Program-made: the position numbers and the translations under genes
Shown here: positions 1 through 6,688 of the stretch, piece by piece
Layout of the letters: the number at the start of each line of letters is the position of its first letter
Numbering within the stretch: position 1 is the first letter of the stretch
Assembly: GCA_004296785.1 (NCBI GenBank)
Contig: SCVU01000295.1
Span: 1-9,277 of the forward strand
Source of the DNA: Planctomycetota bacterium
GTDB taxonomy: Bacteria > Planctomycetota > UBA1135 > GCA-002686595
Length of the DNA: 9,277 nucleotides
Direction of reading: 5' to 3'
The notes under the pieces: model-generated
The model's database searches: none
What the model saw: the letters and a program-made list of their open reading frames with translations, nothing else
Told to the model about the DNA's origin: nothing

Positions 1-75
1 GCGATCCGCGCGCCCGTCGAAGCTCCTGACACCGCCGTTCCCTCCCGACCGGCGAGTTCTCCCTCAACGCCCCTC

Positions 76-90
76 CGCGTTTTCAACGCG
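76..90. repeat. Small hairpin, 6-bp stem
   Basis: CGCGTT (76-81) and AACGCG (85-90) are perfect inverted repeats around a 3-base loop, TTC. It lies just left of the larger palindrome at 103-150, in the non-coding stretch at the left edge. No T-run follows on either strand, so a terminator role is not supported. A stem this short can arise by chance in GC-rich DNA. Confidence 0.4.
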
Positions 91-102
91 CTCTCAAATC
101 GA

Positions 103-150
103 ACTTCGCGTTCGATCGGGCGCGTCCTCGCGCCCGATCGAACGCGAAGT
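103..150. repeat. Perfect 22-bp inverted repeat with 4-base loop
   Basis: Bases 103-124 and 129-150 are exact reverse complements around the loop TCCT (125-128), so either strand could form a 22-bp GC-rich stem with no mismatch. The flanks (A102/C151) do not pair. A second fold competes with it: ATCGAAC at 98-104 pairs with GTTCGAT at 110-116 around a 5-base loop, and the same ATCGAAC occurs again at 137-143 inside the right arm. GTTCGAT therefore has two alternative partners. No T-run follows on the + strand; on the - strand the bases beyond the stem read through TCGATTTGAG, a weak T-rich stretch. It may be a terminator of a gene to the left, a REP-like palindrome, or a leader switch. The 1-210 stretch around it holds no other feature I can support apart from the small hairpin at 76-90 and a weak promoter box at 199-204. 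Confidence 0.85.
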
Positions 151-198
151 CACGCGGCGGTCCTCGGCCGCGTCAGTCCGCGCCGCAGGCGCGGACCC

Positions 199-204
199 TA
201 CACT
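199..204 (+). promoter_or_regulatory. Candidate -10 box before the TrmB-like gene
   Basis: TACACT matches four of six bases of the TATAAT consensus and ends six bases before the GTG at 211, so transcription would start at or next to the start codon. No convincing -35 hexamer is seen 16-18 bases upstream. There is no Shine-Dalgarno directly before GTG 211, which fits a leaderless start but does not prove one. Confidence 0.25.
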
Positions 205-210
205 TCCCGC

Positions 211-1008
211 GTGCACCGACCGCGTCGCCACCGATCGACTCCACCGAAGTTCGACCCCGCCGAGACCTTCCCCGGCACCGTGCTTCCGAAGACCGACTGG
301 GTCCGCACCCGCGTGATGCTCGACCGCCGCGTCGAGCCGTTCGACTGGCAGCGCTGGTTCGGCCGCGTCGCGCCGCGCGTGCTCGACCTCGGCTGCGGCA
401 ACGGGCTGTATCTCGTCTCGTCCGCGCTGCGGCGATCGACGCACGACCACCTCGGCGTCGAGCTCGTGCCGCCGGCGCTGCGCTTGGCGAGCTTGCGCGC
501 CGGCCAGCGCGGCTTGTCGCACTGCAAGTTCGCGTGGGGTGACGCGACTGAGTTCGTCGTGTCGCGCTGTCCGAGCGCGAGCGTCGACGAGGTGCACCTG
601 TATCACCCGCAGCCGTACTACGACGCAGCGAAGCTCGATCGAAGGCAGCTCGCGCCGCACACGTTGCTCGCGATCTGGCGCGTGCTCGTGCCGGGCGGGT
701 TGTTCGTGTTCCAAACCGACAATCCCGCGTACTGGAAGTGGACCGGAGAGCACGCGCCGCAGTTGTTCGAGTGGAGCGAGCATGCGGAGCCGTGGCCCGA
801 TGCGCCGGCGGGCCGCACGCTGCGCGAGATCCGCGCGCGCGCACAGGGCCTCGCGATCTTCCGCGCGGTCGCGCGGCGGCGCGAGCTCGACGCGGGCGAG
901 GCCGACGCGCGCGCGGCGCGGATGAGCGCGCCGACCTTCGACGCGAACAAGTTCGGCGCCGGCCGGTTCAGGCCGGGGAAACGATCAGCAAGACCACGAG
1001 ACCGATGA
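211..1008 (+). CDS. TrmB-like class I SAM-dependent methyltransferase
   Basis: The 265-residue protein has a class I SAM-binding motif LDLGCGNG (about residues 58-65), preceded by WFGRVAP as in TrmB proteins, then the acidic strand LGVEL (81-85). The TrmB-like second half follows: VHLYHPQPY (128-136), RVLVPGG (157-163) and QTDNPAY (168-174). TrmB makes 7-methylguanosine at position 46 of tRNAs. In TrmB the central motif is usually FPDPW followed by a basic KxRHxKRR stretch; here it reads HPQPY with Gln in place of Asp, followed by KLDRRQL. It is thus a divergent TrmB or a relative with another substrate. The start is uncertain: GTG 211 is the first usual start codon, but the frame is open to the left edge. 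Codon use turns less GC3-biased and the large palindrome appears upstream of 211, so I keep GTG 211. The last 41 bases overlap the convergent DUF3667 gene. Confidence 0.75.
   Translation: MHRPRRHRSTPPKFDPAETFPGTVLPKTDWVRTRVMLDRRVEPFDWQRWFGRVAPRVLDLGCGNGLYLVSSALRRSTHDHLGVELVPPALRLASLRAGQRGLSHCKFAWGDATEFVVSRCPSASVDEVHLYHPQPYYDAAKLDRRQLAPHTLLAIWRVLVPGGLFVFQTDNPAYWKWTGEHAPQLFEWSEHAEPWPDAPAGRTLREIRARAQGLAIFRAVARRRELDAGEADARAARMSAPTFDANKFGAGRFRPGKRSARPRDR
959..976 (-). terminator. Weak hairpin at the end of the minus-strand operon
   Basis: CCGGCC (959-964) and GGCCGG (971-976) pair around a 6-base loop that contains the stop codon of the DUF3667 gene ending at 968. Beyond the stem on the - strand the sequence reads GCCGAACTTGTTCG, with few T bases. 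The whole element lies inside the TrmB-like coding region, and a 6-bp all-GC stem is easily found by chance here, so this is only a candidate. Confidence 0.2.
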
Positions 1009-1720
1009 TGAGCAGGACGAAGCTCATCATGATGATCGCGAAGAACCACGGGGCCGCGACTCCGAAGATCGCGCGCAGCCAGCCGATGCCGAACGCACGG
1101 CGCGCCGCCCACGCGAAATAGGCGACCATCAGCGGCATCTGCGCGACCATCGCGCCGGCGTACATGCGCGGGTGACCGATGAACGGGAGCGCTACGAGGA
1201 TTCCGATCACGCTCGTCCCGGCCACCGCGTACGCGTAGAACACGAGCCAGTGACCGTAGGGACGGCGCCGCCCGTCGATGTGCCAGGACGAGAACGACGC
1301 GAACGGCAGCGCGAACAGTCCGACGTACTGTCCCCACTCGAGCATCATCTCGTTGATGCGTTGCTGGAGCGATGCGGCGATGCCCTGGTCGCGCTGTGCC
1401 TGCAAGATCGCGATCGCTTCGGTGTAGCCCGTCAGGCGCATGATCAGGAACTGCGTCGACGCGACGAGCACGAGCGTCGCGATCGGCTTCGCGTACGGCT
1501 TCGTCTTGCCGCGCAGCACGTCCGCCACGAGATCCCCCGGCCGGCGCAACAGATCGACCAGCGTCCGCAGGAGCACCTGATCGAGGTGCCCGATGTCGGA
1601 TGCCGTCTTGCCGAGCACCGTGAAGAGCGTGTGCTCGACCTGCTGCTGCTGCCCGCACGCGTGGCAGTACGCGCCGATCGGCTCGGTGCCGCAGTTCGGG
1701 CAGGGCGCCGGCGCGCTCAT
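968..1720 (-). CDS. DUF3667-type zinc-ribbon membrane protein (copy A)
   Basis: A 250-residue protein, last gene of the minus-strand operon. It opens with a zinc ribbon, CPNC (residues 7-10) and CHAC (19-22). A conserved block follows at about 43-87 (IGHLDQV...RTL.DLLRRPG...LRGKTKPYAKP...LVAS), which matches the layout of DUF3667 proteins, where a DLLxRP stretch and a GKxxxY motif precede membrane helices. Hydrophobic segments lie near 79-95, 132-145, 157-181, 187-205 and 218-248, so it is an integral membrane protein with a probably cytoplasmic zinc ribbon. The function of the family is unknown to me. The ATG start forms an ATGA overlap with the stop of copy B, and a G-rich stretch lies just upstream; this suggests coupled translation. 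Longer readings that extend into copy B are out-of-frame shadows. The C-terminus overlaps the convergent TrmB-like gene by 41 bases. Confidence 0.85.
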   Translation of the reverse strand: MSAPAPCPNCGTEPIGAYCHACGQQQQVEHTLFTVLGKTASDIGHLDQVLLRTLVDLLRRPGDLVADVLRGKTKPYAKPIATLVLVASTQFLIMRLTGYTEAIAILQAQRDQGIAASLQQRINEMMLEWGQYVGLFALPFASFSSWHIDGRRRPYGHWLVFYAYAVAGTSVIGILVALPFIGHPRMYAGAMVAQMPLMVAYFAWAARRAFGIGWLRAIFGVAAPWFFAIIMMSFVLLIIGLVVLLIVSPA

Positions 1721-2484
1721 GCGCCGCCCCCACCGAAGTGCAGCCACAGGTAGACGCCGAGCGAGACGCTCGCGCGCATCAGCGTGGCCGGCAGCATCGT
1801 CGCAAGCAACGCGTGAAACACTGCGCGCACCCAACCGATGTCGAGCACGCCGCGCAGCGCCCACGTCGCGTAGGCCCAACTGAGCATCGCGAGCGGCCCG
1901 CGCGCCGCGCGCTCGTACGCCTCCGGCCACGCGACGAACGGCAGCGCGAGCACGAGCTCGAGCAGAGCGAGCCCGCAGTACACGTAGGCCTGGATCAGCA
2001 CCCACTCGCCGTACGAGCGCCGCGGCGCGCGCGAGAGCATGCGGCCCAGCAGCGCCGCGATCGGGACGACCGCGAGGTACGCGTACTGCGCGAACTTCGC
2101 CGTGCCCTCGCGCACGCGGTCGTACACCGCCTGCTGCTCGGGCGTCGGCGCACCGGAGACGTGGAAGCGCATCGCGCCGGGCAACAGCTCGGGCACGCTG
2201 AGCACGAGCAGGAAGTACGCCGAGGCGACCAGCGTCAGCGTGCCGAACGGCCGCGCGTACGGTTGCGTGCGGCCGCGCAGGTTGTCGCGGATCAGCGCGG
2301 CCGGCCGCCGCAACAGATCGAAGAGCGTGCGCGCGACGACGTGGTCGAGGTGGCCGAAGTCGATCGCGGTGCGCGTGTAGAGCTCGCGCGCGCTCCACAC
2401 GATGCGCAACTTCTGTCCGCAGGCCGCGCAGTAGTCGCCCGCGCATGCCGCCTCGCAGTTCGGACAGCGCGCGTCGACCGACAC
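1717..2484 (-). CDS. DUF3667-type zinc-ribbon membrane protein (copy B)
   Basis: A 255-residue paralogue of the next gene. The zinc ribbon cysteines fall at the same residues as in copy A: CPNC (7-10) and CAAC (19-22). The block from residue 44 to 88 (FGHLDHV...RTLFDLLRRP...LRGRTQPYARP...LVAS) aligns with copy A without a gap, with about 30 of 45 positions identical. Hydrophobic segments near 81-97, 131-148, 162-184, 197-212 and 220-248 indicate a polytopic membrane protein. The central loop (98-130) differs from that of copy A. The start is GTG at 2484, one base after the TGA of the methyltransferase gene, with GGAG five bases before it, which supports this start. It overlaps copy A by four bases. 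Function is unknown; the pair may act as a heterodimer (inference). Confidence 0.85.
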   Translation of the reverse strand: MSVDARCPNCEAACAGDYCAACGQKLRIVWSARELYTRTAIDFGHLDHVVARTLFDLLRRPAALIRDNLRGRTQPYARPFGTLTLVASAYFLLVLSVPELLPGAMRFHVSGAPTPEQQAVYDRVREGTAKFAQYAYLAVVPIAALLGRMLSRAPRRSYGEWVLIQAYVYCGLALLELVLALPFVAWPEAYERAARGPLAMLSWAYATWALRGVLDIGWVRAVFHALLATMLPATLMRASVSLGVYLWLHFGGGGA

Positions 2485-2485
2485 T

Positions 2486-3262
2486 TCAGCTCCGCGGCTT
2501 CCCGACGATCACGATGTGAAAACCCATGATCGACAGCCCGGGGATCGCGCAGATCATCCGGTCGAGCCCGATGAACATCCGCGTGATCCACGCGTTGCCC
2601 GGCACGTAGCGCAGCACGCCGAGGTGGTCGGGGAAGCCGGCGAACACGTACGCGAGCACGCCGTACTTGCGCACCAGCGTCACGTCGAAGCCCGCGCGCT
2701 CGCACAGCCTGACGATCCCCTTGCGCGTGAAGCCCTCGTCGCCCTCGTCGAAGTGCTGGCTGCGCTTGTAGAGGATCTTGCGCGCGAGCCGGATCACCGG
2801 GTTGTCGTTGCACGGCTCGCTCATGATCAGCACGCCGTCGCGCCGGAGCGACTCGCGGCAGTTCGACAGGAACCCGACGTGGTCGCGCGTGTGGTGCAGG
2901 CTGCCCTTGCAGAACACGACGTCGAAGCAGCCGGGCTGGAACGGCAGCTTCTCGGCGTTCGCGGTGACGAGGCGCGCGCTCGGCACGTACTCGCTCGACA
3001 CGAGCAGCATCTCGTGGCTGATGTCGAGCCCGACCGAGCCCGGGTGCCGCGCGTCGAGCTCGGCCAGGAAAAAACCGGTGCCGCAGCCGAGGTCGAGGAT
3101 GCGCTTGGAGCCCGCGGGCACGTGCGAGATCATCTCGGCGTGCCAGTCCTGCTGGAACAGGCGCGAGAACTCGAAGCTGTAGCGGTACGCGTAGCGCGGC
3201 GCGAGCTTCTTGTGCAGCTCGATCTGAGCAGCCGCGTTGTCGGAGGCGCCGTGGCGGACCAT
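2486..3262 (-). CDS. Class I SAM-dependent methyltransferase (Methyltransf_11 type)
   Basis: A 258-residue, probably cytoplasmic methyltransferase. Motif I is ILDLGCGTG (residues 55-63), the acidic residue after strand 2 is D80 in VGLDIS, and NAEKLPF (102-108) plus FDVVFCKGSLHH (113-124) complete the UbiE/Methyltransf_11 pattern. The region after 150 is specific to this protein: a basic helix (RKILYKRSQH), a FTRKGI motif (178-183), and a hydrophobic C-terminal part (about 226-254) that could touch the membrane. The substrate cannot be assigned; lipid, quinone or small-molecule methylation are all possible. It starts at ATG 3262, 13 bases after the flippase-like gene, with no evident Shine-Dalgarno. 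It ends one base before the first DUF3667 gene, so it sits inside the operon. Confidence 0.88.
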   Translation of the reverse strand: MVRHGASDNAAAQIELHKKLAPRYAYRYSFEFSRLFQQDWHAEMISHVPAGSKRILDLGCGTGFFLAELDARHPGSVGLDISHEMLLVSSEYVPSARLVTANAEKLPFQPGCFDVVFCKGSLHHTRDHVGFLSNCRESLRRDGVLIMSEPCNDNPVIRLARKILYKRSQHFDEGDEGFTRKGIVRLCERAGFDVTLVRKYGVLAYVFAGFPDHLGVLRYVPGNAWITRMFIGLDRMICAIPGLSIMGFHIVIVGKPRS

Positions 3263-3275
3263 CGGGGCGCAGAAT

Positions 3276-4328
3276 CTAACGCACGTCGCGGCGCGGCGGC
3301 CACAGCCACGCCATCAACGCGAGCGCGACGAGGCCGAGCGCGAGCGTGTCGAACAGCTGCACGACGTGCACGCCGAGCGCGGTCGACAGCGCCGCGTCGC
3401 GCGGCACGCCGAGCACGCCGAAGCCGAGCACCCAGCCGCCTTCCTGCGTGCCGAAGCCCGCGAAACCGTTGATCGGGAGCAGGTTCGTCAGCACGGCCAG
3501 GCTCGAGCCGAAGCACGCCTCGACGAAACCGACGTCGGCGTCGAGCCCCATCGCGCGCGCCAGCACCGCGTAGAACGCGAAGATGCCGAGCCACTGCGGC
3601 ACGGTCAGCAGCGCCGCGCGCCACAGGCGCCCGCCCGCCGCCGCCTCCACGAGCGCGGCCGCGATCGAATCGAGCCGGGTGCCGAGCCGCGCGCCGAGGC
3701 CGGTGCGCGAGAGACCGCTGCCGCGCAGGAGCGCGTGCGCGAGCGCCGTCAGCCAGTGGCTGTTCGACGCGAGCACGAAGAACACAATCGTCAGCGCGAG
3801 CAACAGCGCGCCGACCGGCGCGAGCCAGCGCAGCTTCGCCGCGTCCGCTCCGAACGCGAGCACCACGCACACGATCCCGAGCTCGCCGCACAGCACCGCG
3901 AGGTCGAGCAGCCGCGCGACGACGAGCGAGGCGAGCCCGACGCTGGACGGCACGCCGAGACGCGTCTTCAGGTACACGACCCACGCGCCCTCGCCGGTCT
4001 TCGCGGGCAACAGGTACGTCGCGAGATTGTGCGCCGCGCCGATCACGCAGGCCTGCCACAGCGTCGGCGGCGGCGCGCTCGGGATCAGCACGCGAAAGCG
4101 CCACGCGCGCAGCGCGTAGATCGCGCAGTGGATCGCGAGCGCGAGCGCGAACGCGCCGAGCGGCATGCGCGCGACCGTGTCGACGACCTCGCGCGGGTGC
4201 ACGTCGCTCCACGCGAGCAGCGCCCACACGAGCGCGACCGCGATCAGGAACGACAGGCCCGCGCGCAGCAGGCGCCCCCCGAGCGCCGCCGGGGCGCGCG
4301 GCGTCTCAGGATCCGCTGCGGGACTCAC
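3276..4328 (-). CDS. LPG_synthase_TM / flippase-like integral membrane protein
   Basis: A 350-residue protein made mostly of membrane helices (about eight: 22-40, 57-75, 93-108, 131-158, 167-187, 238-258, 269-285 and 314-343). It carries the two signature stretches of the lysylphosphatidylglycerol synthase TM / UPF0104 family: LLPAKTGEGAWVVYLK (106-121) and LLPINGFAGFGTQEGGW (283-299). The soluble C-terminal lysyltransferase domain of MprF is absent, so this is the stand-alone membrane half, as in AglD-type proteins linked to glycosyltransferases and thought to handle lipid carriers or flip lipids. The start is GTG 4328, three bases after the TGA of the HEAT/VWA gene, with no Shine-Dalgarno, which suggests translation by re-initiation. 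A shorter product is unlikely because the first helix begins near residue 22. Confidence 0.88.
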   Translation of the reverse strand: MSPAADPETPRAPAALGGRLLRAGLSFLIAVALVWALLAWSDVHPREVVDTVARMPLGAFALALAIHCAIYALRAWRFRVLIPSAPPPTLWQACVIGAAHNLATYLLPAKTGEGAWVVYLKTRLGVPSSVGLASLVVARLLDLAVLCGELGIVCVVLAFGADAAKLRWLAPVGALLLALTIVFFVLASNSHWLTALAHALLRGSGLSRTGLGARLGTRLDSIAAALVEAAAGGRLWRAALLTVPQWLGIFAFYAVLARAMGLDADVGFVEACFGSSLAVLTNLLPINGFAGFGTQEGGWVLGFGVLGVPRDAALSTALGVHVVQLFDTLALGLVALALMAWLWPPRRDVR

Positions 4329-4331
4329 GCG

Positions 4332-6617
4332 TCAGGGAATGTAGCGATACGTGCCGCCCGAATCGCCGGCCAGCCACTCGAGGACCGGGAACGATCCGCC
4401 GAACGCGATCGCGTGGATCACGACGCCGCGATGCCGATTCCACAGCTGGATGCGCTGGCGGATCGCGACGGGATCGATGATCGCGCCCTGCGTCGGCTCG
4501 CCGTCGGTCAACAGGTAGATCGTGTCGACCTCGGAGTCGGCGAACGCGAGCTCGAGCGCGCCGTACAAGTTCGTGCCGCCGCCCGCGCGCAGCTTCTCGA
4601 GCCACTCGGCCGCCTGGCCGGCCGTCGGCTGCTTCTCCTTCGCGTTCTTCCCGGTGACCAGCACGCCGCGCCGCCACGCGGTCGCCGAGGTCGAGAACAC
4701 GATCACGTTGTACTGCGTCTCCGGCGACAGGTTCTGGATCGCCGCGACGAGCTTCTTGCGCGCGTGGTCGAGGCGCGTGTCGCCGTCGGCGGCGAGCTCC
4801 TCCATCGAACCGGAGATGTCGATCACGAACGCGACGCGCTCGCTCGTCACGCGCGCGCCGAAGAAGTTCGCGACGCGCGTGCCGCCGACCTCGCGGACCT
4901 CGGTGCGCGGCAGGCTCGTGCTCGGCGCGGCGCCGCTGCCCGGCAGCCGCCAGTCGGCCGGCCGCTTGTCCCACCAGTTGCGCCACAGATCCGCGTACGC
5001 GCCGAACGAGCGGCCGGTCAGCCGCTGCAGCGCGCCCGCGAAATCCATCGTCAGACGTCCGTGCTCCTTCGAGAGCCGCTCGATCAACAGCTCGACGCAT
5101 TCCTCGCGGTGCAACAGCTCGAGCCCGCGCATCGCGGCCAGGCGCGTCGACCAGCGCGGGTGGTCGAGCAACTTCGCGAGCAGCGCGAGCTCCTTGTCGC
5201 TGCCGCCGCGGCCGAGCTCGACCGTCGCGGCGTTGCGCACGTCGTCGTCGGGATCGTTCGCCAGCTCGGACAGGCGCGCGCGCCACGCCGCGTCGTCCTT
5301 CAGCAGGCGCGACAGCGCGCCGAGCAGCGACGCGCGCAGCGAGCCGTCCTTGGCGCGGTCGAGCGCGCGCTGGATCGCGCCCGCCTGGTCCTTCGCGCGC
5401 CGCTGCGACAACGCCTCGGCCGCGGCGAGCACGAGCTCCTCGTCCTTCTCGTCGAGCTCCTTCGCGATCGCGTCGTCGTACTTCGCCTCGCTGCCCTTGG
5501 CGAGCGCGCGCAGCGCGAACAGCCGCGCGCCCTGCGAGCCCTTGCCGACGAGCTTCTGCAGCCGCTTCTCGACCTCGGCGTCCAGTGCCGCGCCGACGAT
5601 CGACGCGAGCTCGTCGAGGAGCCGGCGCGGCATCTCGGCGCTGCCGGCGTCGTCGATCAGCTGCAGCACGCCCGGCTTGCCGTCCGCCCGCGCGATCACG
5701 CCGGCGGCGCTGCCGCGCACCGTCGCGCGCTCCTTCGTGCTCGCGTAGCGCTGCTTGGCGAGCGCGAGTGCCTCGGGCGCGCCGTTGCTCTCCAGGCGCA
5801 GCAGCGCGCTCGACGCGATCTCGGGGTTGCGATCGTCGAGCGCCTGCGTGAGCTCGGCCGTCGACAGACGCGCCGACAGCGCATCGAACGCGAGCACGCG
5901 CATCGCCTCGGTCGGCGCGCGCGCCGGCGGCTCGGCCTCGGGATCCGCGGCGGGCGGCGGGATCGTCGCCTTGCCCTTGCCGGCCTGCGGCTTGTTCTTC
6001 GCGCCGAGCTTCGGCGCCGCGGGCGGCGCGGTCGCGGGCTCGGGCGCCCACAGCTCGCGATACCAGGCGGCGTCGGACGGCTCGGGCACCGCCGTGTGCT
6101 CCTTCAGCGCGAGCAGGCGCACGTCTTCGAGCGGCGCGCGCGCCGCGACGTCGCGCAACTGTGCGTGCCCGCTGGCGCGGAACGACGCGAGCGCGGTCAC
6201 CGCGGCCTCGGCCGTCTCACGTGAATCGCGCGCGAGCGCGCACGCGCGCAGCTTGGCGAGCGCGCGCGGCTCGAGCTCGTCCTTGCCTGCGAAGCGCACC
6301 AGCGAGCCGATCGCGATGCGGCGCATGTAGACGGTCTGGAAGCGCTCGCACGCGGCGAGCACCTGGTCGAGCGCCTCGCCCGTGCCGAGCGCGGCGAGGT
6401 CGTGCACGACGTCGGGATCGACGAGGTCGCCGTTCTCCTCGATCTTCGCCTGGAGCGCCTCGACGGTCGGGGTCGCCGCCTTGGCCTCTTGAGCGCGCTT
6501 CGGCGCTTCGAAAACGACGAGGAGCGCGGCGACGAGCGCCGCGATGCACAGACGATGCAACGTCGGGAGCGACGGCGAGGGGATGCGCCGGCGCGACCCG
6601 CGGGGGGACGCGGTCAT
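4332..6617 (-). CDS. Secreted HEAT-repeat protein with C-terminal VWA domain
   Basis: A 761-residue protein, first gene of the operon. The N-terminus looks like a signal peptide or anchor: basic residues 6-11 followed by a hydrophobic stretch (about 22-37). Alpha-helical repeats of HEAT type fill about 50-190 and 235-530, separated by an Ala/Pro-rich linker (191-235). A motif LTGRSFG...LWRNWW (533-549), of a kind I associate with planctomycete HEAT proteins, leads into a VWA domain (about 594-761). The metal-ion-dependent adhesion site is complete: D600, S602 and S604 in DISGS, T682 in GGGTN, and D705 in LLTDGEP. VWA domains with an intact site bind Mg through these residues and hold a partner's acidic side chain; the partner here is unknown. 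ATG 6617 lies directly behind a good promoter, so the mRNA may be leaderless. The stop is three bases before the flippase-like gene. Confidence 0.9.
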   Translation of the reverse strand: MTASPRGSRRRIPSPSLPTLHRLCIAALVAALLVVFEAPKRAQEAKAATPTVEALQAKIEENGDLVDPDVVHDLAALGTGEALDQVLAACERFQTVYMRRIAIGSLVRFAGKDELEPRALAKLRACALARDSRETAEAAVTALASFRASGHAQLRDVAARAPLEDVRLLALKEHTAVPEPSDAAWYRELWAPEPATAPPAAPKLGAKNKPQAGKGKATIPPPAADPEAEPPARAPTEAMRVLAFDALSARLSTAELTQALDDRNPEIASSALLRLESNGAPEALALAKQRYASTKERATVRGSAAGVIARADGKPGVLQLIDDAGSAEMPRRLLDELASIVGAALDAEVEKRLQKLVGKGSQGARLFALRALAKGSEAKYDDAIAKELDEKDEELVLAAAEALSQRRAKDQAGAIQRALDRAKDGSLRASLLGALSRLLKDDAAWRARLSELANDPDDDVRNAATVELGRGGSDKELALLAKLLDHPRWSTRLAAMRGLELLHREECVELLIERLSKEHGRLTMDFAGALQRLTGRSFGAYADLWRNWWDKRPADWRLPGSGAAPSTSLPRTEVREVGGTRVANFFGARVTSERVAFVIDISGSMEELAADGDTRLDHARKKLVAAIQNLSPETQYNVIVFSTSATAWRRGVLVTGKNAKEKQPTAGQAAEWLEKLRAGGGTNLYGALELAFADSEVDTIYLLTDGEPTQGAIIDPVAIRQRIQLWNRHRGVVIHAIAFGGSFPVLEWLAGDSGGTYRYIP

Positions 6618-6623
6618 CGCTGC

Positions 6624-6652
6624 ATCCCAAACGCCGCGCCGCCGACTGTCAA
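6624..6652 (-). promoter_or_regulatory. Sigma70-like promoter of the five-gene operon
   Basis: On the minus strand a perfect TTGACA (6652-6647) is followed by 17 bases and TGGGAT (6629-6624), which matches TATAAT at three of six positions, including T1 and the final AT. The expected transcription start, about seven bases further on, coincides with the A of the ATG at 6617. There is no Shine-Dalgarno in front of that ATG. A perfect -35 with ideal spacing in such GC-rich DNA is notable, but the -10 is weak. Confidence 0.45.
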
Positions 6653-6663
6653 CCCGCGGCGCG
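6635..6663. repeat. 8-bp inverted repeat between divergent genes
   Basis: CGCGCCGC (6635-6642) and GCGGCGCG (6656-6663) are exact inverted repeats around 13 bases and overlap the -35 box of the minus-strand promoter. The position would suit an operator between the divergent genes, but an all-GC repeat of this length is expected often in this DNA. Confidence 0.25.
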
Positions 6664-6688
6664 ATTCGGTCGATAGGGCACGTCCCCC

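Noticed and set aside
1..210. In-frame extension of the TrmB-like gene to the left edge
   Set aside because: The frame is open, but third-position bias drops, the 22-bp palindrome lies inside it, and the TrmB-like domain begins after 211. It cannot be fully excluded from this window.
618..1733. Long minus-strand frame across the TrmB-like and DUF3667 genes
   Set aside because: Arg/Ala-rich, no motifs; it is the wrong frame of the DUF3667 copy A gene and antisense to the TrmB-like gene.
1721..2446. N-terminal extension of DUF3667 copy A into copy B
   Set aside because: The extension is an out-of-frame reading of copy B without motifs; the zinc ribbon directly after ATG 1720 and the ATGA overlap fix the start.
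3237..6224. A 995-codon open frame on the + strand
   Set aside because: It lies antisense to the flippase-like gene, the HEAT/VWA gene and the start of the methyltransferase. It is dominated by Arg, Ala and Glu, has no domain, and is explained by the G/C-rich third positions of the genes opposite.
6614..6625. Four-codon mini-ORF (ATG CAG CGA TGA) overlapping the HEAT/VWA start
   Set aside because: If transcription starts at 6617, it is not in the mRNA, and such short frames arise by chance.
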